Source of the DNA: Sulfurimonas paralvinellae
Lineage (GTDB): Bacteria; Campylobacterota; Campylobacteria; Campylobacterales; Sulfurimonadaceae
NCBI RefSeq assembly: GCF_014905135.1
Contig: NZ_CP041406.1
Location: 1,364,001 to 1,428,000 of the forward strand
Length of the DNA: 64,000 nucleotides
Reading direction: 5' to 3'
The translations under genes and the position numbers were made by a program. Of this stretch, positions 31,192-41,542 are shown in pieces (within the stretch, counting starts at the first letter, position 1; every line of letters starts with the position of its first letter). Under the pieces are notes generated by a model. It worked only from the letters and a program-made list of their open reading frames with translations. It was not told where the DNA came from and made no database searches.

Positions 31192-33006
31192 ATGTGCGGA
31201 ATAGTTGGTTACATCGGTCAAAAAAATACAAAAGAGATCTTACTTGAAGGTCTTAAAGAACTTGAATACCGTGGCTATGATTCTGCAGGTATCGCTGTTT
31301 TAAGTAACGGAGTATTCAACAGTTTTAAAGCGACGGGGAAACTTGTCAACCTTGAAGAAAAGACCAAAGATTTCACAACAGATAAATTTGCCGTAGGCAT
31401 CGGGCATACACGCTGGGCCACTCACGGAAAGCCGACTGAACTCAATGCCCATCCTCACGTAGGACAAAATTCTTATGTCGTGCATAACGGTATCATCGAA
31501 AACTATGCAGAACTGAAAAAAGAGCTTGTAAATGACGGTGTCACTTTTTTAAGTCAGACAGATACAGAGGTCATCGTTCATCAGTTTGAAAAAAATCTCA
31601 AAAACTCCACAAATACACTTGAAGCCTTTAAAAAAACCATCTCAGAACTTGAAGGTGCCTATGCTATCTTGTTGGTTACAAAAGGTGAAAAAGACAAAAT
31701 TTTTTTTGCAAAACAGGGTTCACCGATGCTTGTCGGCATCAATGATGAAAATGAAAAATATTTTGCATCTTCTGATACACCGCTCATCGGACATGCTACA
31801 GAGGTGAACTACTTTGAAGATGGTGACTATGGTTATGTCTCTTCTGAAGAGATCGTTATTTATGATAAAAACGGCAAGAAAAAAGAGCCTCGTTTTGTAA
31901 AGCTTGACACCAATAAACTTTCTGCGCAGAAAGACGGCTACCGCTTCTTTATGGAAAAAGAGATCTATGAGCAAAGCAGTGTTATTGCTGATACCCTGCT
32001 CGGACGTGTTACTGAGAAAGAGGTAATCTTCGAAGAGCTCGATTCTCAGCTTTTTGACGGCATCAATGAGATAAAACTCTGTGCTTGCGGAACATCCTAC
32101 CATGCAGCACTGACAGCTTCGTATATGTTTGAACGTTATTCAAAAGTAAAAACATCTGTAGAGATTGCTTCGGAATTTCGTTACCGTGAGCCTATCATGA
32201 CAGCAGACACGCTCTTTGTCGTTATCTCCCAAAGCGGTGAAACTGCCGATACACTTGAAACACTCAAAATGGCAAAGAATGCAGGTCTTAAAACACTTGT
32301 CATCTGTAACGTCGACAACTCTTCTATGGTGCGTCTGGCAGATGCGACTATATTAACGCGGGCAGGTGTTGAAAAAGGTGTGGCTTCAACAAAAGCTTTT
32401 GCAACACAGGTAACTGTTTTTTGGATGCTCTCACTCTACTTGGCTCAGTTAAAGCAGTCCCTCATGCAAGAATCTATTGAAAAACAGCTTGAACTTCTGC
32501 GAAGCATTCCGGCATGTGTAAAAGTTGAAGAGAGTATGCATGAACGCATCAAAAGACTCTCAAAACGCTACCTCCATGGACATGGATTTTTCTTTATTGG
32601 CCGTGATATCTTCTTTCCTCTGGCTCTTGAAGGTGCACTCAAACTTAAAGAGATTTCTTACCTTCACGCAGAGGGATATCCAAGCGGTGAAATGAAGCAT
32701 GGTCCTATTGCTTTGGCTGATCCGGAACTTTTTACAATCGCCCTGCTTCCTGAGCATCTATTGTATGAAAAGTCAAGATCTAATGTCGAAGAACTCAGTG
32801 CACGTGATTCCACTATCTGTGCTATCAGTCCCATAGAGTTTGATAAAGCAGATGATTTTATAGAAACAAAGAACCAAAAAGATTATATGCTCGAATTTTT
32901 TGAGATGATGGTTGCTGTACAACTGCTTTCATTAGAGATCTCAGTACGGCTTGGCAATGATGTCGATATGCCGAGAAACCTAGCAAAATCGGTCACAGTA
33001 GAATAA
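31192..33006 (+). CDS. glmS: Glutamine-fructose-6-phosphate aminotransferase (isomerising)
   Basis: The 604-residue enzyme makes glucosamine 6-phosphate for peptidoglycan and LPS. The glutaminase domain starts with catalytic Cys2 in CGIVGYIGQ and has GHTRWATHG near residue 70. Two SIS domains follow, with CGTSYHAAL near residue 300 and SQSGETADT near residue 345, and the C-terminus is AKSVTVE, as in the family. It follows glnD by 12 bases. No glmS ribozyme or leader structure is possible in that gap. Confidence 0.97.
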   Translation: MCGIVGYIGQKNTKEILLEGLKELEYRGYDSAGIAVLSNGVFNSFKATGKLVNLEEKTKDFTTDKFAVGIGHTRWATHGKPTELNAHPHVGQNSYVVHNGIIENYAELKKELVNDGVTFLSQTDTEVIVHQFEKNLKNSTNTLEAFKKTISELEGAYAILLVTKGEKDKIFFAKQGSPMLVGINDENEKYFASSDTPLIGHATEVNYFEDGDYGYVSSEEIVIYDKNGKKKEPRFVKLDTNKLSAQKDGYRFFMEKEIYEQSSVIADTLLGRVTEKEVIFEELDSQLFDGINEIKLCACGTSYHAALTASYMFERYSKVKTSVEIASEFRYREPIMTADTLFVVISQSGETADTLETLKMAKNAGLKTLVICNVDNSSMVRLADATILTRAGVEKGVASTKAFATQVTVFWMLSLYLAQLKQSLMQESIEKQLELLRSIPACVKVEESMHERIKRLSKRYLHGHGFFFIGRDIFFPLALEGALKLKEISYLHAEGYPSGEMKHGPIALADPELFTIALLPEHLLYEKSRSNVEELSARDSTICAISPIEFDKADDFIETKNQKDYMLEFFEMMVAVQLLSLEISVRLGNDVDMPRNLAKSVTVE

Positions 33007-33024
33007 TAGAGGAATCAAACCCAT

Positions 33025-34872
33025 ATGAACAGTAAAATAAAACTTCTCCTTATCGTAGCGCTTATGCTCGTTGGCCTTGGTATTGCGACCATTGTCAACA
33101 TATCTCTTAACTTTAGAGAATACAGCATTAAAAGTGCTACGGAAAAAGCAACTGCAACGGCAAGTATTGTAAAAGACGGCTTAACGGCACATATGGTTAA
33201 TGGTATCATGGATAAACGTGATTACTTTTTAAACCAGATCTATACAAACCATTCTGATATAAAAGCACTTTGGATCATCCGCTCAGACAAGGTCAAAAAA
33301 CAATTCGGTGAAGGTTTTAAAAATGAAACCATTCGTGATGTTCTAGACAAAGATGTTCTACGTACAGGAAAGACAGTACAAACCATTCAAGAGAATGCAC
33401 AAGGTATCACACTCCGTATTTCTATACCATATAATGCAACATCAACGGGTACACCAAACTGCCTCAACTGCCATAATGTCAAAGATGGTGACACACTCGG
33501 TGCTGTCAGTATGGAATTTGATATAACACATATGAGAAATGACGGTATGCTGACAATCCTTAAAATTCTAGGTATCAATCTCATTTTTATTATTATTGCA
33601 CTCTTTTTAATCAACTATTATGTATCACCGTATATGACACTTTTTACCAATATGCAAACAGGGATTAAAAAAGCATATCGGGGTGATTTTACGCATATCT
33701 TTGAAACCAAAGTTGAAGGTGATGCAAAAACGATTACACAACAACTCAATACGCTCTTTAGAAAAATGCAGGAGACTTTTGGTGACATAAAACATAATCT
33801 TGCTACGTTTATACCTCAAGGCTGTGTCTCTTCCAATGACCCTCTTTACGAAGCCAAAACTATCATCAATGAACTCTCAGATATCTATAAATTCAAAAAA
33901 ACAATTGAGCTTGATGATTCTAAAGAGCTGGTTTATAAAAGGATTGTCGATACCTTAAAGTATAAATTTTCTTTTAAACACTTTGCATTGTATGAAGTAA
34001 ATATACAAAAGAACAGTCGTGAACTTATTTACATTTCAGAAGGGAAAAGCATATGTGCATCTGAAGTTGATAGTGATGCTATGCTCTGTCGTTCATATAG
34101 AACAAAATCAGATATTATTTCGACGGAATTCATCAATCTCTGCCAAGAGTGTTCTTGTGAAAACCTCGAATATGTATGCATTCCTTTTGATATTAATGAT
34201 GAATATGCTTTGATAATTTCCATAACAAGCAAGGAAGAAACAGATATTGCAAAAATAAACAAAGATATTCCAAGTATAAAAAATTATCTTGAGGCTGCAA
34301 AACCTGTCATAGAGAGTAGAATTCTCACTGACAAACTGCGTGAGACATCCCTTACAGATCCAATGACAGGACTCTACAACAGAAGATTTTTAGAACAGTA
34401 TATTGACAAATTTGTCAAACAGGCCCAACGTACAGAGGAGACCTATGCAGTTTTAATGCTCGATATCGATTTTTTTAAAAAAGTAAATGACACCTATGGC
34501 CATGATATCGGCGATGCGGTCATCACACAACTTGGAAAAGTTATTCGTGAGAGTGTCCGAGAAGCTGATCTCGCTATTCGTTATGGTGGTGAAGAGTTCG
34601 TTATACTTTTACATAATGCAAGTAAAGAAGGAGCTCTCCGCGTTGCAAAAGTTATCAGCGAAGGCTTTGCCGCACTAAATTTCGATGTCGGCAATGACAA
34701 AAGCATCCAAAAAACACTCAGCATAGGGATCTCACTCTTTCCAGAAGACTGTGACAGCATCTGGCAGTGCATTAAACTAGCAGATACCGCACTCTATGTA
34801 GCCAAAACAACTGGACGAAACAAAATTATAGAGTATCAACCGGAAATGTCACAAAACGATAATTTAAGATAG
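33025..34872 (+). CDS. Diguanylate cyclase with periplasmic c-type haem motif
   Basis: The 615-residue membrane sensor has a TM helix at about residues 7-25 and a periplasmic domain ending in CLNCHNVKDGD near residue 150. This is a CXXCH haem c attachment motif. A second TM helix (about 177-198), a HAMP-like linker, a GAF-like region (about 290-430) and a GGDEF domain follow. The signature is GGEEF, preceded five residues upstream by READ, a canonical RxxD inhibitory site, so both product synthesis and feedback inhibition are expected. It probably reports redox state, oxygen or nitric oxide through haem; the ligand is unknown. Confidence 0.85.
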   Translation: MNSKIKLLLIVALMLVGLGIATIVNISLNFREYSIKSATEKATATASIVKDGLTAHMVNGIMDKRDYFLNQIYTNHSDIKALWIIRSDKVKKQFGEGFKNETIRDVLDKDVLRTGKTVQTIQENAQGITLRISIPYNATSTGTPNCLNCHNVKDGDTLGAVSMEFDITHMRNDGMLTILKILGINLIFIIIALFLINYYVSPYMTLFTNMQTGIKKAYRGDFTHIFETKVEGDAKTITQQLNTLFRKMQETFGDIKHNLATFIPQGCVSSNDPLYEAKTIINELSDIYKFKKTIELDDSKELVYKRIVDTLKYKFSFKHFALYEVNIQKNSRELIYISEGKSICASEVDSDAMLCRSYRTKSDIISTEFINLCQECSCENLEYVCIPFDINDEYALIISITSKEETDIAKINKDIPSIKNYLEAAKPVIESRILTDKLRETSLTDPMTGLYNRRFLEQYIDKFVKQAQRTEETYAVLMLDIDFFKKVNDTYGHDIGDAVITQLGKVIRESVREADLAIRYGGEEFVILLHNASKEGALRVAKVISEGFAALNFDVGNDKSIQKTLSIGISLFPEDCDSIWQCIKLADTALYVAKTTGRNKIIEYQPEMSQNDNLR

Positions 34873-35010
34873 AGGGAAAAAGTAGTTGTTATAACTCTTG
34901 CATTTGCAAAGTTACAAGAGTAGTGCAATGTCAAGGCGCTGACGATGAAGTGTACTTTAGTACATGAAGAGGAAGCAACGCAGAGAGTGCGCTGCTATTG
35001 TAATCTTTGC
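34873..35010. other. Convergent intergenic region with hairpins
   Basis: This gap lies between two converging genes. A hairpin with arms CTCTTG and CAAGAG begins near 34902, and a strong palindrome TGTACT-TT-AGTACA lies near 34953-34966, with GCGCTG-type segments on both sides. It has the look of a dispersed intergenic repeat, but no second copy is in the window. It could also hold bidirectional terminators. No gene is seen. Confidence 0.35.
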
Positions 35011-36168
35011 TTAGCTGCAGCCACATCCGCCGCCACTGCTTTGCGGTGCCGAAGAAGCCCCACCTGTTGAACATGCAGATACACCTGGAGGTGTTGTAGG
35101 CTGAACTGCTTCATTATCCACACCACCGTTCGCATTGATCTCTTCAATGGTCTTCCAAATGGACTCTGCCGCTTTCATATAGCGTTTTGCTGACTCTGAG
35201 GTCGGTGCTACGAAAGTGATAGGTTTTCCTTCATCTCCACCTGTCCTGATTGCAGGCTCGATTGGAATTTCAGCAATAACTTCAGTATCGAACTCTTTTG
35301 CCATAGGCTCAGAAGTTCCTTTTCCAAAGATATCATACTCAACACCCGTATCTGGTGCGATGAATCCACTCATATTCTCAATGATTCCGGCAATTGGAAT
35401 ATTAAGCTTTTTAAACATATCTAATGAACGGCGTGAATCATCAAGAGAAACACCCTGTGGTGTTGTAACTGTAAGACCTGCTGTTACCGGTACAGACTGA
35501 GCAAGTGTCAATTGTGCATCACCAGTTCCCGGTGGCATATCAATAACAAGTACATCCAACTCTGACCATAAAATATCACGCAAGAACTGCTCGATAGCTT
35601 TCATGATCATAGCACCACGCCAGATAAGAGATTGTCCCTCTTCCATCAGTGAACCCATTGACATAACTTCTATACCATAGGCTTTGATAGGAAGCACTTT
35701 ATTGCCGTTTACTTCAGGTTTCACATCAGATATACCGAGCATACGAGGAACATTCGGACCATAGATATCTGCGTCTAAAAGTCCCACTTTTTTTCCTTGC
35801 TGTGCAAGTGCAATAGCGATATTCACTGATGTAGTCGATTTTCCGACACCACCTTTACCTGAACTCACCATCAAAAAGTTTTTAATCTGCGGTGCAATAT
35901 TCTTACCGTGAGAAGAAGATTCTCTCGGCATTACCGGAGCTTTAATATTTACCATTACCTTACCTGCACCTGCAAGTTGTAACTCTTTTTCTGCCTCTTC
36001 AACGATCTGTGCTGCCACTTCGGGAGCTGATGAAGTGATATCAACCGTGAAGCTTACATCTTTACCGTTTATAACTATATCTTTAACAAAACCAAATGTT
36101 ACGATATCCTTGGTGAAACCTGGATACATAACTTTTGAAAGTGCTGATTTTACAATTTCTTCAGTCAT
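35011..36168 (-). CDS. mrp: Mrp/NBP35-family iron-sulfur cluster carrier ATPase
   Basis: The 385-residue protein has an N-terminal MIP18/DUF59 domain (about residues 1-85), then a P-loop ATPase with the deviant Walker A GKGGVGKSTTSVN near residue 105. A conserved DMPPGTGDAQLT motif and the cluster-binding region follow, although the usual internal CXXC is not obvious. The C-terminus ends in a Gly/Cys-rich tail (GGGCGCS). It ferries Fe-S clusters to target enzymes. The neighbouring thiC product is an Fe-S enzyme. In Campylobacter mrp also lies near ispDF. Confidence 0.9.
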   Translation of the reverse strand: MTEEIVKSALSKVMYPGFTKDIVTFGFVKDIVINGKDVSFTVDITSSAPEVAAQIVEEAEKELQLAGAGKVMVNIKAPVMPRESSSHGKNIAPQIKNFLMVSSGKGGVGKSTTSVNIAIALAQQGKKVGLLDADIYGPNVPRMLGISDVKPEVNGNKVLPIKAYGIEVMSMGSLMEEGQSLIWRGAMIMKAIEQFLRDILWSELDVLVIDMPPGTGDAQLTLAQSVPVTAGLTVTTPQGVSLDDSRRSLDMFKKLNIPIAGIIENMSGFIAPDTGVEYDIFGKGTSEPMAKEFDTEVIAEIPIEPAIRTGGDEGKPITFVAPTSESAKRYMKAAESIWKTIEEINANGGVDNEAVQPTTPPGVSACSTGGASSAPQSSGGGCGCS

Positions 36169-36270
36169 TCTAAGTTTTTCCTTTTTCTAAAATTTTTCAT
36201 TTTCAAAGTGTATCATATCTAAATAAGACAAATATTGTCTTATTTTAAATCAATTTCTTCTAAAAACTTT

Positions 36271-37710
<1,440 letters not shown>

Positions 37711-37830
37711 TCAAATAAAGTTAATCTAATATAAAGTCAAGCGAATATTGAAAGAACTCATATGCACTTTAAGATTTAAAAAGCTTTTGATGTGTATAAT
37801 TTCGTAACACTTTTAGATTTTGGAGATTCT

Positions 37831-38955
37831 TTGTCTGATTTGACACTTATTTTACTTGCTGCCGGCAGTTCAAGCCGTTTTTCTCAGGATGTCAAAAAGC
37901 AATGGCTGCGTATCGGACATCAACCTTTGTGGCAATTTGTAGCACAAAGACTCGAAAAAACAAACCGTTTCTCTCAAATCATTATCGTTGCTGCAGCAGA
38001 TGAGATAGAGTTCATGCAGCAGTATGCTTCATATGAATTTATTGCAGGCGGAAGCTCACGCCAAGAATCACTGCGAAATGCTCTCGAACATGTTTCAAAC
38101 AGTTACGTACTTGTCAATGATATAGCACGTGCCTGTATCTCCGAAGATCTCTTAGGACGCATTATAGATGCCAAAGACTCTGCTGACTGCATTGTTCCAT
38201 ACCTCAATGTGACCGATACCATCGTTTATGAGAAAGAAACAATAGACAGAGAGAAAGTAAAAAAAATCCAGACACCGCAACTCTCAAAAACAGCAGTCCT
38301 CAAAGCCGCTCTTGAGACCAATCAGACATATACAGATGAAAGCAGTGCTATTGTTGCACACGGAGGCACAAGAAAGTTTGTTGCAGGCGAAGATGATGCC
38401 CATAAGATAACCTACGCCGAAGATCTCAACAAAGTACCATGCCTGCATACACCCTCAAGTGATATCCTAAGCGGAAACGGATTTGACGTTCACGCTTTTG
38501 ATGACAAAGGTGAGATGTGGCTCGGCGGTGTAGAAATCAAATCTGATTTTGGCTTTAAAGCTCACAGTGACGGTGATGTAGCCATTCATGCTCTCATAGA
38601 CGCTCTTTTAGGAGCAGCTGGAATGGGTGACATTGGCATGCTCTTTCCTGATAATAATGCACAATACAAAGGCGCCGATTCAAAAGAACTGCTCAAGAGA
38701 GTCGTTACCAAGCTTCACAACTTCGGCTTTGTCATCATCAATGCAGACATTACAATTGCAGCACAAACACCACGCTTAGCAGACTATAAACAGCCAATGA
38801 GAACAACACTTGCCGCAATTTTAAACATTGACCCCTCACGTATGAATGTAAAAGCGACGACAACGGAAAGACTCGGCTTTATTGGAAGAAGTGAAGGTGT
38901 CGGTGTTATTGCCAATGCAAATTTAAAATATTTTAACTGGAAAACGATAGGATAA
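37831..38955 (+). CDS. ispDF: Bifunctional IspD/IspF isoprenoid enzyme
   Basis: This fusion joins MEP cytidylyltransferase (IspD) and MEcPP synthase (IspF), two steps of the non-mevalonate isoprenoid route. The IspD part begins LTLILLAAGSSSRF and the IspF part has GNGFDVHAFDD near residue 220 and KATTTERLGFIGRSEGVG near the end. The longest frame opens at a GTG at 37792. The TTG at 37831 is preferred because a GGAG site lies 7 bases before it and the product then starts exactly at the conserved IspD N-terminus. The fusion is typical of Campylobacterota. Confidence 0.93.
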   Translation: MSDLTLILLAAGSSSRFSQDVKKQWLRIGHQPLWQFVAQRLEKTNRFSQIIIVAAADEIEFMQQYASYEFIAGGSSRQESLRNALEHVSNSYVLVNDIARACISEDLLGRIIDAKDSADCIVPYLNVTDTIVYEKETIDREKVKKIQTPQLSKTAVLKAALETNQTYTDESSAIVAHGGTRKFVAGEDDAHKITYAEDLNKVPCLHTPSSDILSGNGFDVHAFDDKGEMWLGGVEIKSDFGFKAHSDGDVAIHALIDALLGAAGMGDIGMLFPDNNAQYKGADSKELLKRVVTKLHNFGFVIINADITIAAQTPRLADYKQPMRTTLAAILNIDPSRMNVKATTTERLGFIGRSEGVGVIANANLKYFNWKTIG

Positions 38956-38956
38956 A

Positions 38957-39844
38957 ATGAAGATATTAATTATAGAGAACGAAGTATATTTAGCGCAAAG
39001 TATTGCAACGAAATTAGGTGAACTTGGTCATACATGTGAAATGTGCACCTCTACAAAAGATGCCATAAGAAGTACGAACTATGATGTGGTTCTCCTCTCG
39101 ACAAATATCAATGGACAGGACTTTAACCCTGTCATAGAGACATTTAGGAACTCCATCGTTATCTTGATGGTCTCTTATATCTCCAATGACACTGTTTCCA
39201 AACCACTGAGTGCCGGAGCAAAGGATTATATATTAAAACCTTTCATGATAGAAGAGCTTGTAAGGAAAATAGACCACTATCAAGATTATGAAAGACTGAA
39301 AAAGAGAAACGATGCTTATGAAAAGTATCTCTCTCACAGCTTTACAAATGCAAAACACGGTCAAGACCTTGAAAACATAGAACTGCCTGTTTTTGTCTCA
39401 TCGAACTTTCAAAAATATGCCGATGCTTTTGCATTTGAATATGCACAAAAACAAAATCTTCCTATCCACTTCATCTCTTTAAGCGATCCAAAGGCGATGA
39501 ACGAGATAGAGTCCCTTGCCCAAAATGTCATTATATACATTATTGACTACCAAACACTCAAAAAATCTGATAAAAAGCTCTTTTGTGACCTTATAGCTGA
39601 TAAAAAAGCCATCATTCTCAGCAGTGACAAACTTGAAGATATGGCGTATCCTGTCATTGAAATCAAAAGTGAGAACAATGTGTTTGATAAAGGAGAGATA
39701 CTGCCTATTGAGGATTATGTTAAGTTTATAGTTCTCAATTATCAAGATAAATACCCAGATACGGAGCTCTCCAAAAAACTGGGTATCAGCCGTAAAAGTT
39801 TATGGGAAAAACGTAAGAAATATGATATCGTCAAGAAAAAATAA
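38957..39844 (+). CDS. cemR: Atypical orphan response regulator, HP1021/CemR type
   Basis: The 295-residue protein has a receiver-like N-terminal domain, a middle domain of unknown fold and a C-terminal Fis-type helix-turn-helix (TELSKKLGISRKSLWEKRK). In the receiver the acidic pair (IIENE) and Lys (ILKPF) are kept, but the phospho-acceptor Asp is replaced by Ser in VVLLSTNING. This substitution and the position right after ispDF match H. pylori HP1021 and C. jejuni Cj1608 (CemR). Those act without phosphorylation and control metabolism, and HP1021 also binds oriC. The gene call rests on synteny and the Ser; symbol transfer is inferred. Confidence 0.82.
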   Translation: MKILIIENEVYLAQSIATKLGELGHTCEMCTSTKDAIRSTNYDVVLLSTNINGQDFNPVIETFRNSIVILMVSYISNDTVSKPLSAGAKDYILKPFMIEELVRKIDHYQDYERLKKRNDAYEKYLSHSFTNAKHGQDLENIELPVFVSSNFQKYADAFAFEYAQKQNLPIHFISLSDPKAMNEIESLAQNVIIYIIDYQTLKKSDKKLFCDLIADKKAIILSSDKLEDMAYPVIEIKSENNVFDKGEILPIEDYVKFIVLNYQDKYPDTELSKKLGISRKSLWEKRKKYDIVKKK

Positions 39845-41012
39845 AACCCTTTTAATAGACAAAGAAGCCGCTTCAGCACTTGAACTTGTAGACGACGGAT
39901 TACTAGCACCCGTCACAAAACTCATGAATGAAGCCGAATCCCAAGAGGTTCTCAAAACCGGCCTGATAAATGGCCAATCTTTTCCCTTCCCTTTCATATT
40001 AGCCCCTTCAGGCAAAAAAAATGAAGAAATTATCAGCTCATTGCAACATGGTGAAGAAGTAACTATTTTGTGTGACGGTGAAGAATTTGCGACACTCATT
40101 GTCGATGAAATCTTTCAAATCGATCCAAACGAACGTGTAAAACATATTTATGGAACAGATGACCTCTCCCACCCCGGAGTTATGGCCACTATAAAAAGAA
40201 TCGGAAAATGGGCGCTCAGCGGTGAGTATACCATTATAAACAAACAAGAGAACACCAACAAAAAAATGATAGCCGAGGTCAAAGAACTCATCGGTGCACA
40301 ACATGTTACTTCTTTGGTCATGGGGGCAAATCCACTGCATCGTGCACATGAAAGACTGATACGCCAGACACTTGAAAGTACGGACATGCTCATCATATTT
40401 TTGCTTAAACCCTACGACAGTGCAAATCTTGCTTATGAAATCCGTAAAGAGGCACTTGAGTTTTTCATAAACAACTTTTTACCAAAAAACAGAGTTGTTA
40501 TCGTCGGACTTGAAAACTCATATATCTTTGCCGGTTACAACGAGATCATCATCGATGCCGTTGTCGCCAAAAACTATGGCTGTGACAGATTGACAATCGG
40601 GCGAAATCATGCAGGTCTTGGCATGTTTTATGACTGTAACTCCAACAAATCGATCATTGACAGAGTGACGGGCATTGACATTGAAATCACCGTTGCAAGT
40701 GAATATGTCTACTGTGATGAATGTAAAACACTTGTCAGTAAGAACACCTGCCCTCACGGACAGCATCATCAGATCTCCTACCATGCAGACTCAATTCTCG
40801 AGCTTCTTGAGGCAGGAATTTTACCTCCTGCCGTTTTGATCAGAAAAGAGATCAGTTCCTTTTTACTTTCAAAACTTTTTCCAAACAGGTTCAAAAATAT
40901 AGAAAAACTCTACTACGACACCTTTCCCGTCAAAGGTCTCTTGGAAGAGCACAGCGAAAAAGATTTTTATCTTGAGTTGATGAAACTCTATCAAACGACA
41001 TCACTTACATAA
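39822..41012 (+). CDS. Sulfate adenylyltransferase-like protein
   Basis: The 396-residue protein has the overall ATP-sulfurylase layout: a PUA-like N-terminal domain, a nucleotidyltransferase core with HRAHE, GRNHAG and a CDECKTLVSKNTCPHG zinc-type site. The usual sulfate/ATP motif QxRNPxHRAHE is replaced by MGANPLHRAHE, so the Gln and Arg that contact sulfate are absent. This casts doubt on true ATP sulfurylase activity. The gene overlaps the upstream regulator by 23 bases and precedes pgpA, as in Campylobacter, where the orthologue is annotated as Sat. Another nucleotidyl transfer reaction is possible. Confidence 0.7.
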   Translation: MISSRKNKTLLIDKEAASALELVDDGLLAPVTKLMNEAESQEVLKTGLINGQSFPFPFILAPSGKKNEEIISSLQHGEEVTILCDGEEFATLIVDEIFQIDPNERVKHIYGTDDLSHPGVMATIKRIGKWALSGEYTIINKQENTNKKMIAEVKELIGAQHVTSLVMGANPLHRAHERLIRQTLESTDMLIIFLLKPYDSANLAYEIRKEALEFFINNFLPKNRVVIVGLENSYIFAGYNEIIIDAVVAKNYGCDRLTIGRNHAGLGMFYDCNSNKSIIDRVTGIDIEITVASEYVYCDECKTLVSKNTCPHGQHHQISYHADSILELLEAGILPPAVLIRKEISSFLLSKLFPNRFKNIEKLYYDTFPVKGLLEEHSEKDFYLELMKLYQTTSLT

Positions 41013-41026
41013 CAAAGCGAGAATAT

Positions 41027-41542
41027 ATGAATTGGTTTTTTTTAACTGTCGGTTATAGCGGCCTCTCACCAAAAGCACCAGGAACTATGGGAACATTGGT
41101 TTCTTTACCGCTTGGAATGGCTTTGCTTATCTATTTTGACGTTACAACACTTTTTTTAGCGGCTTCACTTATTTCCATCGTTGCTATTAAAATCATTAAT
41201 GAGTATGAAGAACAAAGCGGCAATCATGACGATCAGCGAATCGTCATCGATGAGCTTGCAGGAATGTGGTTTGCGCTCAGTGTTGCCCCTGCAACAACAG
41301 TAGCACTCAATCAGGTGCTTGATCTGCAAAACGGTTTTTTGATACAGTCCCTGCTCTCTTTTGTGCTCTTTCGGGCTTTTGACATTACAAAACCTTCTAT
41401 TATCGGTCGTATTGACAGAGAGGCCAAAGGCGGAGTTGGTGTTATGGGAGATGACATCATCGCAGGTTTTGCAGCAGGTATTTTATCTGCTGCAATTTGG
41501 CAGGCATGGATCTACTGGCTGCAACCTTTAGTTTCATCATAA
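41027..41542 (+). CDS. pgpA: Phosphatidylglycerophosphatase A
   Basis: The 171-residue integral membrane enzyme dephosphorylates phosphatidylglycerol phosphate to phosphatidylglycerol. Motifs include GLSPKAPGTMGTL near residue 14, VIDELAGMW near residue 73, KPSIIGRIDREAKGGVGVMGDD near residue 122 and three or four hydrophobic helices. It ends the ispDF operon. Its 3' end overlaps that of the convergent MscS-type gene by 31 bases. Confidence 0.93.
   Translation: MNWFFLTVGYSGLSPKAPGTMGTLVSLPLGMALLIYFDVTTLFLAASLISIVAIKIINEYEEQSGNHDDQRIVIDELAGMWFALSVAPATTVALNQVLDLQNGFLIQSLLSFVLFRAFDITKPSIIGRIDREAKGGVGVMGDDIIAGFAAGILSAAIWQAWIYWLQPLVSS

Noticed and set aside
37792-37830. GTG at 37792 as the ispDF start
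   Set aside because: It adds 13 residues before the conserved IspD N-terminus and lacks a ribosome binding site, whereas TTG 37831 has GGAG at the right distance.
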